Notes: generated by a model not told the origin, from the sequence alone. Numbered from the stretch's first letter, positions 33,601-52,481 are shown. The stretch: 64,000 bases of DNA from Acorus gramineus (GCA_030737835.1 CM060851.1:3004615-3068614), one strand, 5' to 3'. Made by a program: numbers and translations.

Positions 33601-35841
33601 AAGTAATCTTCTAAGAATACCTAATTAAGAAATAAAAATGCACCGGAGAAGAAAGAAGTAAAATCATGTATATGAAGTTAAGCGTGCTTGGGCGAGAGTA
33701 ATACTAGGATGGGTGACCTCTTAGAAAGTCCTCGTGTTGCACCCCCCCAAAACTTTGTGAACTGAGCTTTGATTGGTCGGTTGGCACCTCCCCTCTCCTC
33801 AGGGGCAGCACCCATTTCACAAAAAAAAAAAAATTCATGCATATGAAGTTAACATACTTAAAAGCATCCCACTCAGAGCACCAGATGATTTTTTCATTTA
33901 AATCCAACATAATAAGTGAATAAAGAATCTTCCATGTTGCTCATGATAGAGATTGAACCAAAATCCAAAACAAATATGTGATAATGGACATTCAAATTAG
34001 CACACCACATCCTTCAGTCACCACTAGTCCCTTGGGATTTTAAAATCCGGATCATTTTTCAAAGCACAGCAGAACAGGCACAAGAAACAGAAAAAAATTA
34101 TATATGTAAAATCCCAAACCCAAATTCTCCCATGTAATAAAATAAAACATGATTCTTAAATAATTCCAGCAGGTAATAAACCAACAGCTTCTTCAAATCA
34201 GTTATCCAAATAGAAGAATAGAGATGCATTCGTATTAAAAAAAAAAGACATACTCTGTGCATGGTCATTAAACAATAGTTATTATGTATCTTCAGAAAAT
34301 TTAAATCACCATAAAGGCGCAAAACAATTTTCCTAGGAAATGAGGCAACCCCAAGAGAGGCATCTTGGAGAGCCATTTTCTATGTTAGCATTAGCATAAT
34401 ATAAAATTCATGGTCAATCTGATCCAAATTAAAAGAATTCCAGTATCCAAAACTATTCAGCTTGCCAGCCTTGCAAAATGCAATATAAATTGAAATCATC
34501 AGATGACCGAGAAGAACTCAGATGACAAACCTAATTATTTTTACAAGTATATCTAAAACAACCATCACATATGATATCCACTGTTTCTGAAAAATTTTTC
34601 TTTCAATTGCTGAGGTTTCTCAATGGAGATGTTGTCATAAAAAAACGCCTTCAGTTTGTAGATCTTAGTAAAACGCAACCAACAAATACCTTTGGAGAAT
34701 CAAACACAAATTGTTCTCATTTAAAAAAAAAAAAAACTAGTTCCAGGACAGTTTCATGACTAGTTTTGAGACCCCAAAGATAAGAACTAATACAAAAGAA
34801 CACGAGATGACCACAACAAAGAACAATGGGAGAATCCATCCCTGACATTATTGACCATATCTAACATATATGAATTTCCCATTTTCATAATCAATGCAGA
34901 ATCACCCTATATTGGCAGTCCCAGAATAATGCACTAAATTATAGAGCATGGTCCAAACCTCGATTTCCTAATCAGTATCAAAAGCCCCGTACACTTGCAT
35001 CCCTCACTTCCTTCAAAGTCACAAATAATGGACTGATGTAAACAAATTCATTGTGAATCCAACATGATGGATGGGCAAAACAATAAGTCAAAGGTCACAT
35101 GGAACTCAAAAAGAGTATATCTCAGTGGCCAATCCAGTCGCTGCTATTCTCTATCAGAAAACCCATTTCTGTCGATCATCAATTGTCCAAAACAGTGTTT
35201 TGGATTTCCCACAAAACCCATCTCTATTACATCATCCAAGACCCACTGATCACATAAAGATCTCATCTTCCCCCCCACACCCCCCCAACCGCCCCGCCCC
35301 CCCAAAAAAAAAAAAAAACAACCATTTCACTGGCTACAATTTATCTTCACCAATTTTGCCTAAATATCATCAAATCAAATCTCTCTTCGTCAATCCCCAA
35401 TTCTTCGACACATGGTTTTCATTTCCAATAGAAACCCATCTCTATTTCATCATTTCAAAGACCAAATAATCACATAAAGATCTCAACTTTTCTTCAAATC
35501 ACAGACCCATTTCAGATCCCCCACTCAAATCCAATCAATCGGAAGCAGAACACAAGATTCAAAACAAACAATAAAAAAAAAAAATCCAAATCGTAAGAAG
35601 AGGAGGAGGACCGTACGATGAGGTCGATCCCGGGGTGGTCGGAGCTCCAGAAGATGTCGTGGTCGACGACGACGAAGTTCCCGGACACGGTGTCCCCATC
35701 ATAAAGCACGTACTCGTACACGCACTCCATGTCCGTCACCGTCACGGCCAACCCCGACGCGCCCCGGACGGCGATCCCGACCAACAGGAACAGCGCCCAG
35801 AGGATCCCAGCCGTCGATATTGTGGACCTTCCCCTCTCCAT
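27697..35841 (-). CDS. p24-beta family transmembrane emp24 protein
   Basis: Four minus-strand exons (35617-35841, 28166-28352, 27966-28073, 27697-27830) join to 218 codons (217 aa). Residues 1 to about 28 are a signal peptide (start MERGRST; ATGs further upstream lie in the (GA)n leader). Then come a GOLD domain with DMECVYEYVLYDGDTVSGNF and GMYKFCFHNPHATPETVSF (the paired luminal cysteines), a coiled coil (VKIAELREALESVTAEQKYL) and one membrane span (LIVYTLMEYMALVCASGLQV). The cytosolic tail is YIRRLFSKSVGYNRV. Known: p24 proteins cycle between ER and Golgi in COPI/COPII vesicles and select cargo such as GPI-anchored proteins. The tail fits plant p24-beta3. The first intron is 7.26 kb and packed with retroelements. 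Confidence 0.92.
28805..29200 (+). mobile_element. 3' end of a LINE (L1 type), fragment
   Basis: The plus strand encodes VVCWNLWGAKNEAIFQDKKS, the conserved W-x-x-W-x-x-R/K-N-x-x-x-F block that follows the zf-RVT domain in plant LINE ORF2 proteins. After a stop comes a typical 3' UTR (ttcaattaataaagctcc) and a short A tail. It is 5'-truncated and inactive, and lies in p24 intron 1. Confidence 0.7.
30090..30185 (+). repeat. LINE 3' tail remnant
   Basis: The piece ttgttcaagagcttttaatt followed by taattaataaaagttccta and an A-rich end parallels the 3' UTR at 29140-29195 (ctgttcgaggggcatctttc, aattaataaagctccta). It appears to be a short, older copy of the same LINE 3' end. Confidence 0.45.
30793..32046 (+). 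pseudogene. Broken gag (retrotransposon gag domain)
   Basis: Reads from ATG 30793 (MTHSRAGNNHPIDGDRG). One in-frame TGA occurs at about 31039, a frameshift lies between 31359 and 31404, and a TGA at 31986 ends the second frame. The middle matches the gag capsid of Ty3/gypsy elements: DISYFNGDLSIDKFLDWILE, LTSSAANWWDHLQR and FDYTAEFLKFSGRYNL. The C-terminal acidic part is a direct repeat of about 148 bp in two copies. A residual CHR-type knuckle (FLCHRGQQ) lies in a third frame near 32090. It cannot give a full capsid protein as it stands. Confidence 0.8.
31750..32046 (+). repeat. Direct repeat (two copies of about 148 bp) inside gag
   Basis: Copy 1 (about 31750-31897) and copy 2 (about 31900-32046) both encode LVESEIDEDMANKEVEDVVL (M to R in copy 2) followed by SVESEKIIG. 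They differ at only a few bases, including one that turns a Gly codon into TGA in copy 2. This is a recent tandem duplication. Confidence 0.85.
32343..32571. repeat. Palindrome of LTR sequence with arms of about 88 bp
   Basis: The left arm (from agaatatttgatttcaaatc to cttatgtttta, about 32343-32430) and the right arm (about 32484-32571) are complementary with essentially no mismatches. The spacer of about 55 bp is itself inverted LTR sequence. Both arms match the 5' LTR at 30405-30510 with a few differences. Confidence 0.85.
32640..34020. repeat. Diverged segmental duplication in p24 intron 1
   Basis: The segment at about 32670-33020 recurs at about 33530-34010. Paired landmarks are gttgttcagcatttt / gttgtccagcattt, gcagcttcccac / ttgcttcccac, taaattaagaagaaaaatg / ctaattaagaaataaaaatg and attagcacac in both. 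The second copy carries an extra insert at 33682-33835 that the first lacks. Confidence 0.6.
33682..33835 (+). mobile_element. 5S rRNA-derived retroposon (SINE-like)
   Basis: The first about 70 bp (agcgtgcttgggcgagagta, then gatgggtgacctc and gtcctcgtgttgcacc) match the 3' part of plant 5S rRNA, including the internal promoter region. An unrelated tail of about 70 bp follows (ctgagctttgattggtcggt, ctcctcaggggcagcacc), ending in A12-13. A 17-bp direct repeat flanks it (33665-33681 and 33836-33852, catgYatatgaagttaa, one mismatch). The 5' part of 5S is missing, so this is not a functional 5S gene. Confidence 0.85.
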
Positions 35842-36779
35842 TTCGGTGGATCTCTCTCTCTCTCTCTCTGTCAATTTGGGTCGAGAGGTTTGAAAAAGAA
35901 GACGTGGAGACGATGGCGAAGCTGGTTACCGCTAGGTTAGCTTATACCTTAATCTCACCGCACGCTTGTGTGATGAGATGAGATCCCCTCGGTGCTAAAT
36001 CCTATGAATATATGTTATCTCCCATCAGTAAATGACACGCTTGTGTCTCATTACATAATAAACACGTGAAATATTGAGATAATTTAAGACACATGTTAAC
36101 CCTTGATTTGGATATCGACATAAAGTGATGAATAGAACGTGAATAATATTAAGTAAAACTCTTTTTTCAATCTCAATTTTAATTTGATTTATACATGTTT
36201 TGAATTTAAAAAAATAGTATACGACCTCGTTAAATAAAATACATATTTTTTTTAAAAATAAAACATATACTTCAAGGGCAGGTCTAATCCCACCATGTAA
36301 ATTGCTGAACCCACCACCGATAAAAAAAAATCCATATAGAAAACATTAATCCCACTTATCCATTCGACAGTCTCCCTGTCGAGTGTTATAGAAAACATTC
36401 GACAATCGTCCTATCAAAATGTTTAAAAACTTCAACAGTCGTATTGTCATTCACTGTTTAGAAAATTTGACAGTCTCTCCTTCAACGTATTTTTAAAACA
36501 TTCGATAGTGGGTATGTGGACCTAGGGGTGCAGGTCGACTCTACATGTGTCGATCGATCACTACACGCAGCCACCAATCCACTTCATTTTGACAAGTCAT
36601 CTACGTGCAAATTTTGCATTCATGGGAACATAATTCATAATAGTTTTGATAAATAAATAAATAAAAGGATCCTACGCAATATTCTCACGTGAGTCAAGAG
36701 AATGACCGGTAAACAATTCATTCATTACAAACATAAATTGTTAAAATGTTTTAAATCATTTATGCACAATTTGGTACAT

Positions 36780-37040
36780 TCATTATTCAGTTCAATTAAC
36801 AAGGGTCATTTTGATTTTGAGACATCAACAAATACTTCAAGTATTATTCAAACAATGATTAGTTCTAACTACAAATGTTTCAGTTCAATTAACAAGTCCC
36901 ATTTCAAAATTGAGGCATCAACATTCAGTTTGATTAATAAGTACTTTAGTTCGATTAATAAGTACCGATTCAACCACGATTCAGTTCGCTTCATGAGTAG
37001 TGTAGTTTACTTCAACCAAGCTTCAATTCATTTCATGTAA
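36780..37040 (+). repeat. Degenerate 21-bp-type repeat array, left
   Basis: Contains repeated words of the form cagttcaattaacaag and agttcgattaataagtac. These are the reverse complements of the words in the array at 37690-38100. Spacing is irregular. No protein family is implied. Confidence 0.55.
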
Positions 37041-37689
37041 ACAAAAGTATACACTGCAAACATATCTATATATCAACACAATGACTTTCATTCAACAACT
37101 TTCAAAATGGTACATCAATTCAACATAGTCAAGGGATCGATAAAATTTGTTCTCCACATCCTTCGTAAGAGAGTCATACATGAATAATTTATGTTTTTTA
37201 GACACACCATCACAAGTAACCAAACCAATAACTATTCTTAATGATAAGAATTAATATATGTGTAAAATAAAACATAAGCACATGCATCAAGTGGTGTCTC
37301 AAAATTATTTATAAGAAAACCAAAAAAACGAATTCTCACATTTTCATAGTGCTATATATCATACCCTAAGCTATCTGGATTTACAAAGCCACATAGAGTC
37401 ATACTTGTCACCATTCAACATAAAATGAATAGGATCATCCAAATCACTTTATGAAAAGAAACAATTGTCTATCCATCTTTTATACTTATTTTTCAAAAAT
37501 GCCCCACAATGATATAAAAATAAATATAATAAATATTTTGATATACTAATTATCCAATATATATAACAATATAAATGGTTGTGTTACTACCATATATATG
37601 GGATCCAAAAAAACAAGCTGACATTTGATCGCTTCCGTTCTTCTAGCTCTCTTTGAGTAACTTGTAATATGTCGCTATTATCTACAACT

Positions 37690-38100
37690 GAATAATCTAT
37701 GAATGGAACTATACAACATTAGAATCGAACTGTACAATTTATGAATCGAACTGCATAACATATGAATCGAACTGCACAACATATGAATCGAACTGTATAA
37801 TCTAATAATAAAATTGAACAACCCATGAATCAAATTACATAACTTATGAATGAAACTACACACATATAAATCTTAAATACGAATCTAACTATACAATATA
37901 TAATCAAAATACATATTATATGAATTGAACTAAGCAATATATAATCCGAATTACAAAAATCAGAATCAAACTATACAATATATAAATCGAACTACACAAC
38001 TTATTAATCGAACTGCATAACCTATGAATCGAACTGTAAACTTATAAATCGAATTACATAACTTAATAATAAAATTGCACAACTCATAGTCAAATTTTGT
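37690..38100 (-). repeat. 21-22-bp minisatellite array, right
   Basis: The unit catatgaatcgaactgcaca is repeated many times with drift; the best block is 37720-37810. On the minus strand it gives a 7-residue open reading period (CSSIHML), which is an artefact of the 21-bp unit and not evidence of a gene. It is inverted relative to the array at 36780-37040. Confidence 0.7.
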
Positions 38101-38322
38101 ATTATTGTGACGTTGATCTAAGCTTGTCACTGTTAACAGGTGTCGAACTCTCATCCACCAACCAAAGTCATCGTCATGCCAACCGTCACTACTTGGAAAT
38201 TAGAACACAACAGCTCTCTGTTTATTATATATGTATATATATATAAAAAACTATATAAGCTGCAACCGATATGGTACACACACACACACACGAAAGAGAG
38301 AGTTAGAGAGAGAGAGAGAGAG

Positions 38323-46919
<8,597 letters not shown>

Positions 46920-47690
46920 TGCTCGGTCTCTGCATAATATCTCATCTCATGAAAACAAGTAGGAGATATGTATTGATGAACTGCATATAACAAAGGATCT
47001 ACAAAAGGTTGTTGAAAAGCCATTATAGACATAAGCTATTATTGGATTTATGACTATTTTAAGGATAAATTACTATATTAGAAGAATAAGTGATTTTCTG
47101 TTTGGTTGTGTTTTTAGTTATTCTTGTAGAGAAATGTAATGATAAAATTTTTCTTGTTTGTTTGATAATGGATAAGTTGTTGATAAGGTGTGGATAATGA
47201 TTTATAAAAGATGATTTATAAAAGGTGAAAAAATGATGTGACTTGTGAGTTTTTTTATTTATAAGAGGTGGTGACAGTTAATAGCCGGAATAGCCTAATA
47301 CCTAATATTGCTTGGAATAACCTAATACTAGAGGAGAGGTTACAGCTCCATAAAATATGGACTATTAGTTATTGTGTAAAATCTCTTGTTTTGAGCCTCC
47401 AAAACAATCAATCCAAGTCCTTTTTCTTCTTCTTTTTTTCCCTTCTGATAAGATGGACTTGTTGAAAATATAGGCCCGCGAAATTGAAGTAGAGAGGAAA
47501 ATTCGAGAAAATTGTTCACTATTTTTCTGGGCAGACTATTGTGAGGGGTTACAAACCTGGCTATCCCTTTTAAAGTTTCCAGATACATTACCACAGAGCC
47601 CCGCCCAAATATAATATATTAATGATAAACACTCGTTACTCGTGAGTTATCATTTACTTTTTCGGGTGCTCCATGACCACTTCACCCCCT
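46920..47690. other. 3' flank of the aldo/keto reductase gene up to the LINE
   Basis: Contains the 3' UTR, an inverted MITE (47030-47335) and AT-rich DNA. No gene is supported. Confidence 0.5.
47030..47335 (-). mobile_element. MITE family 1, copy C (inverted, ends eroded)
   Basis: The block aagtgattttctgtttggtt followed by gtgtttttagttattcttgt is the reverse complement of the right half of copies A and B. A ggataagttgttgataagg-type centre follows, and then ggaatagcctaatacc-type ends. It lies 110 bp after the aldo/keto reductase stop. The terminal repeats are hard to place. Confidence 0.55.
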
Positions 47691-47704
47691 AGTTTGGTCC
47701 CTAT

Positions 47705-50700
47705 TTCCAATCACTCGTTCACGTGGAGTAATATGCGCGAGATCCCTTCACTCGTGAGGTTGGACCGTATTCTGGTAGACGAAGAGTGGGAGTGTGCTCA
47801 CCTGAATAGTTGTGTAGAGGGACTCCCGCGAGTGGTGTCAGACCACATCCCATTGTTGCTGTCCGAATGCCCAACATCCCAAACCCCGAGCCCGTTCCGG
47901 TTTGCGTCGTGGTGGTGCGAAGTAGAGGGATTGGAGGACCTCATCAAGAACTCGTGGAACACGAGCGCAAGTGGTTTACGGGGAGCTCGGTGGGTGGCTT
48001 TCAAGTTACGAAGGCTTAAGCGTGTCTTGCGCCAATGGAGTAAGACGATTGCCGTGGCCAAAGCAGCCAAGAAACAGGAATTATCACGACTCATTGCAGA
48101 TGTTGACAAGGAAGAGGAGGGGGGAAATATTGATGAGGAGTCACATAGGTCACGGGGGCGGGCCAAGGACGAGTTGGCGGAGATATTTAAACTTGAAGAA
48201 CTCGAATGGAGACAAAAGTCGAAGGCCTTATGGCTGCGCGCAGGGGATAATAACACAAAGTTCTTCCACCGGGCGGCTAGCCAGAGGCGCCGCACGAATC
48301 GCATAGTGAATATAGGGATTGGCGAGACTATTTGGGAGGATCCGATGGAGATCAAAGCAAAGCTGGTGGAGCATTTTGAAGTGGTGTTCAAAAAGAGAAG
48401 AGGTTGGAAACTGATATGGGAGGATGGGGAACTACTGAGTTTGACCCTGTGCAATGCGACTTACTGGAGGAACCGTTCACTGAGGCTGAGATTCATCGAG
48501 CGCTGGCAAAGGCGGAGGGTAAAAAGCTCCACGGCCAGACGAGTTTGGGATGATTTTCTACCAACAATATTGGAGCATAGTCAAAGAGGACGTACGTCAT
48601 AGCAATGTTTGCCGAGTTTCAAGCGGGGACAAAGAGTGTAGGTTGTTTGAACGCGTGTAATTTTGTACTCATACCCAAGAAGGAAGGGGCAACCCGGGTC
48701 AACGAGTATAGGCCAATATGTTTGGTAAACGGGGCGTAAGTGATGGTTGCACGGAAGAAGGAGGTGTGCGGGGACTTGGTGGCGAAAGTAATGGTTGCAC
48801 GGATGAAGAAGGTGTGCGGGGACTTGGTGGCGGATTCGCAGTCGGCGTTTCTTCCTGGCCGGTTGGTCGGTTGCTACAGGACGGATTCGCGGCAGCGCAT
48901 GAGTTGGTGTCATCACTACAGAAAGACCGTAGGAAAGGAGTGTTATTCAAGTTGGATTTTGCGAAGGCGTATGATAGTGTAGATCACGACTTTCTTCTTC
49001 AATTAATGGCCCAACACGGGTTTCAAGCGGGGTGGATCCGGATGATTCGGCAATGTATCAACACGGCTCGCGCGTCGATGGTGGTGAACGGTGAGGTGGC
49101 AGGATTCTTTCAACTGGTGTTTGCGTCAGGGAGACCCCCTCTCGCCGATATTATTCATGCTGGTGGCTAACGTGTTGAGGAGACTGTGCGAGAAGGCCGA
49201 GACGGCAGGTTGGATTGAGGAGATAGGGAACGTGCCGAGGGGGAGGAAGGTGTCCGTGTTACAGTATGCCGATGACATGATTATGTTGAGTTTGGCATCG
49301 GCCAACAGTGTGAGGGGGCTATGTTTTATAGTCTTCTGTTTCGGGCTCTTGACGGGGCTGACTCTCAATCGACAGAAGAGTTGCATGCTTGGGGTGCATA
49401 CGTCGAGCGAGGAGGCAGGGGAATTGGCGGCCTGGATGGGATGCCCCACGGGGATTTTCCCGACCAAATATTTGGGGCTGCCCTTGCTGAAGGGGCGTAT
49501 GAAGAAGGAACAATGGGATCCCCTCATCGACAGGTTTGAGCGCAGATTGGCGGGCTGGAAAGGGAAACTTCTCAGTTGGGCAAGGAAGACTGACGCTGCT
49601 GCAAGCAGTGTTATCCAACCTTCCTATTTTCTATCTCTCGGTGTTTCGGATCCCGTTGGGAGTACTGGAGAGGGTCGACCAAATCCGTCGGAGATTTCTG
49701 TGGCGAGGGGGAGACACGACCAGGCGGGCAGCCCATATGGTGGACTGGGGGACTGTATGTAAGGCTAAGAAAGAGGGAGGTTTGGGGGTGTTGGACCTAG
49801 GAGTGATGAACCGGGCCTTGCTAGCAAAATTGGCGTGGCGGTGGTTTAATCAATGACATGGGGGCGGAGGGTTAGGGGTGCACCGATGGTCAGCGCTCAA
49901 TGTGCGTGGGTCGCAGTTAAGCAAGGGCATGTTTGCGGAGCACGAGGAGATGGAGATGGCGATAGAATGGTCGATTGGTAACGGGGAGGCGCTACACTTT
50001 TGGGAGGGCAGATGGAGCGGTTCAGAGCGCCTCTTCGACCTGGCGCCTGACATTTATAGACTGGCAACGCGAAAGGAGGGCCGGGTGGCAGACTTCTTCT
50101 CTCGTGCGGACGGGGCGTGGGTGATCGAGCTCGCACGCGCGAGGTTGATAGCGATTGAGACTGACCAGTTCACGGCGCTCATGGCGTGCATTGAGGTGTG
50201 CGACCTAACGGACGAGGTGGCGGACATCTTCAGATGGAGGCCGAGAGCATCGAGCATTTTTACAGTCAAAAGTGCGTATTCTTGGAGGAGGCGCGGGCAG
50301 GCCGAAAACTCTATTGCATATGACAAGTATTATCAAACTTGGAGACCAAAGATTCCGGAGAAGGTGAAGGTCTTTATGTGGCTCATGTACCGGGAGCGCA
50401 TGGTTACGAAGGTGTATAGATCCCGATGGGAGCCCGAGGCGGCGACAGAGTGTGCGCTGTGTTTGGCGGCCCCGGAGACTGTCACACACCTTTTCTACAC
50501 ATGTCAGGTCGCGAGGGATTTTTGGGCCCAGGTGGGAAGGTGGACGGGGTTGCGCACGGCGTTTGACTCCTTGGACGAGCTATGGGTGGCGGGGAAAGAT
50601 CTGAAGCGAGCTAATGATAATAGCCTGGCCGCGGTTATCTCGCAATCCATTGTCCCGGCGGGGGCATGGACAATTTGGAGGACCAGAAACGATACAGTCT

Positions 50701-50837
50701 TCAACGAGGTGCGGGTGTACCAAGAGAACATGTGGGACATGTTCAGCACGTGCTTACGGGATTGGGGACGGTTTATAGCCAAGGCCAAGGCCAAGGCCGT
50801 CCACCTGGGTGAGGGGGGCCTGCGGATCGTGGGGTGA
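47705..50837 (+). pseudogene. Broken LINE ORF2 (endonuclease, reverse transcriptase, zf-RVT)
   Basis: The coding remnant is spread over several frames: 47673-48602 (endonuclease end and linker), 48718-49170 (first RT blocks), 49091-49856 (YADD block and thumb, two frames) and 49878-50837 (C-terminal domain with the CxxC...H...C zinc-finger-like motif). The breaks are simple frameshifts and small indels. The first about 200 residues of the endonuclease are absent. Confidence 0.85.
48733..48836 (+). repeat. Tandem duplication of about 51 bp inside the LINE
   Basis: The stretch aatggttgcacggatgaaga followed by ggtgtgcggggacttggtgg closely repeats the one before it (gatggttgcacggaagaagg). It falls just upstream of the QSAFLPGR block of the reverse transcriptase and is one of the changes that disable the ORF. 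Confidence 0.8.
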
Positions 50838-51048
50838 ATGGGGGTTGCGGTGTGCCGTCTCGCCGGTTAGATAGCTCTTCTAACCCGAGGTGGCGGCGTA
50901 CCCTCTTTAGGCCTTTTTTTTCCTGCTGTATCTTTACTTTCCTTGTTGTATTATCTATTCTCCCTCCTCTCATAATTTGTAATTCGAGTTTAGTAATGAA
51001 ATTGGGTAGCAAATATCTACCTTTTTCAAAAAAAAGTTTGGTCTCTAT

Positions 51049-51693
51049 GTAGTTTGATATGCATTTTTATTTGTAGTTATAACAATATTTGGATTAGAGA
51101 CAACTCTTCTACTGCAGTTCTTTTTTGATATTTAGAAATTGAAATGCTATTCCTTGTATTGATATAGTTGACATATATGAAGCTGATAAATTGAATGCTT
51201 ATCTTGATAGATGTGTTTATTTTTAATGATTCTTGAAAGAAGGATAAAAGTAATGTTTGAAAAATTGAACCGTTTATTAAACAAAAAGAAAATGAACGGA
51301 TTGAGGTTCATTGGTTCAACAGTTATGTTAATCGGATTTGAATTATAACATTTTCATGACATAATAAATATATATTAATTATTATTATTATATAAATGAA
51401 TTATATTTTTTTAAAAATCTGTGTATATATTAAGTAAACAGATAAAAATTTAACCTATTCAATCGGCAGGGTCAGAATGTCAGATATTAAGTGACTTTTC
51501 TAATTTATAAGATGGTTAAAAAACAGTGGATCGGAGCTCTAAATTTTTAGTCTAATACTTTGTCAATCATTTGGATATGAAGTGAATAACAGCAAAAACA
51601 AAAATATATATTGTAGATTAATCCATTGATTTCTTTAATACAACCATAAGTATATTCAAATCTATCCTGCAACACTAACTACTAGAACTCATT
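51049..51693. other. Spacer between the LINE and ELIP copy 1
   Basis: AT-rich 3' flank of the minus-strand ELIP gene, with an (att)n-type stretch near 51370-51400. No gene is seen. Confidence 0.5.
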
Positions 51694-52333
51694 TTACACA
51701 AGAGGCCCACCCTTCAAGTATTCGGTGAACACGAGCGCCACCAACCCCAACATTGCGAACCTCCCGTTCAACATCTCCGCGTCCGACGTCATCACCCCAT
51801 CCGACCTCGACTGCGCCGTCACCCCCTTCAGTAGCGGCACCAGCGACGCCACCGACAGCAGCGCCGCCGACCCCGCGAACCACAGCAACCCACCGTTCGC
51901 GAGCTGGTCTGCCACGTCGGCACCGCTCGCCAGTTCCACTGCTATGGCAGAAACGAAGCCTAACATAGCAAGCCGACCGTTGATCCTCTCGGGCCCAGGC
52001 CCTCCAAATGATAGGGCATCAAAGAAGCCAGTACTGACCTGTAGTCAATTCATGCATGCATGCATGCATGCGTGGTTAGCACAAAAAAAAAAAAGTGATC
52101 ATGATTAGATTATATAAATATAGATTTGTACATTTGATTACCTTCTTTTGGGGGGGCGTAGGTTGCTCCTCCGCCTGGCACCGGACACGCATGTGACCCG
52201 CCCCGCGCTGACGTGGCACATACCTGGATAAGCCGGAGGTGGCGGGAGACTGTTGGGGTTGTACACGTGGAGCGCGACCAGACATCACATAGGTTGAGAC
52301 CATGGACGTTGCTGACGTGGCCATCTCTATCAC
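51694..52333 (-). CDS. ELIP: Early light-induced protein (ELIP), copy 1
   Basis: Two exons on the minus strand, 52142-52333 and 51694-52038, give 178 aa. Exon 1 is a chloroplast transit peptide (MATSATSMVSTYVMSGRAP, Ser/Arg-rich, ending in RVRCQAEEQ). Exon 2 encodes three membrane helices. Helices 1 and 3 carry the chlorophyll-binding signatures ERINGRLAMLGF and DAEMLNGRFAMLGL. Helix 2 is LLWFAGSAALLSVASLVPLL, and the C-terminus is FTEYLKGGPLV. Known: ELIPs are thylakoid LHC-superfamily proteins induced by high light, cold and desiccation, binding free chlorophyll to limit photo-oxidation. It lacks the longer LHC loops, so it is not a CAB protein. A tandem copy lies 3.8 kb upstream in gene sense. 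Confidence 0.95.
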
Positions 52334-52438
52334 TCTTTATTGTTTAGGTCTTTTTTTTTTTTCTGTTGAAGAGGAGGCGACGACTGTAAGAGCTTTCTTT
52401 TGTTGTGAATGAAGTATGTGATGGGGGTTTTGGAGAGG

Positions 52439-52446
52439 TTTTATAG
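52439..52446 (-). promoter_or_regulatory. TATA box of ELIP copy 1
   Basis: On the minus strand CTATAAAA lies about 106 bp before the ATG. A TATA box occupies the same relative place, 108 bp before the ATG, in the second ELIP gene. Confidence 0.75.
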
Positions 52447-52481
52447 GGGTTTGTGTGGGTGAAGCAGATGGTTCTGTTGAG

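Larger units (their letters stand above)
28353..35616. other. First intron of the p24 gene (7.3 kb)
   Basis: A phase-0 GT-AG intron between the GOLD-domain exons. From the gene's 3' side it holds a LINE fragment (28805-29200), a (TA)n run (29279-29301), a LINE tail (30090-30180), an LTR element (30370-32571), a duplicated segment with a 5S retroposon (about 32640-34020), and otherwise AT-rich DNA. A C-rich stretch occurs at 35271-35306. Confidence 0.75.
35842..38322. other. Divergent spacer between the p24 and aldo/keto reductase genes
   Basis: 2.5 kb between two divergent starts. Both leaders contain (GA)n directly before the ATG: (CT)n at 35851-35869 on this strand and (GA)n at 38304-38323. 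It contains repeated attcgacagtc / cgacaatcgtc words (36360-36500), two inverted 21-22-bp repeat arrays (36780-37040 and 37690-38100) and a (CA)n at 38277-38291. Confidence 0.5.
47705..51034 (+). mobile_element. 5'-truncated L1-type LINE with target-site duplication
   Basis: A non-LTR retrotransposon remnant. It starts inside the endonuclease domain ([26 protein letters not shown]). The linker with [20 protein letters not shown] follows, then reverse transcriptase blocks (KLDFAKAYDSVDHDFL and QYADDMIML, the catalytic YADD), the zf-RVT C-terminal domain (PEKVKVFMWLMYRERMVTK, CALCLAAPETVTHLFYTC) and a 3' UTR ending in a short A tail. A 14-bp direct repeat flanks it (47691-47704 and 51035-51048, agtttggtcYctat, one mismatch). 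GC content is well above the surroundings. Frameshifts near 48480, 49130, 49550 and 49856 break the ORF, so it is inactive. Confidence 0.93.

Noticed and set aside
33665-33852. A functional 5S rRNA gene
   Set aside because: Only the 3' part of the 120-nt 5S sequence is present, with substitutions, and it is followed by a poly(A) tail and flanked by a target duplication.
37678-37863. A repetitive protein with CSSIHML units
   Set aside because: It is the translation of a 21-bp non-coding tandem repeat, with no start context, splice sites or relatives.
47798-50794. Long minus-strand frames across the LINE
   Set aside because: Caused by its high GC content; the plus strand carries the reverse transcriptase motifs.
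51694-52038. Light-harvesting chlorophyll a/b (CAB) protein
   Set aside because: Two matching chlorophyll-binding helices with a short protein, conserved ELIP words and no long LHC loops fit ELIP instead.
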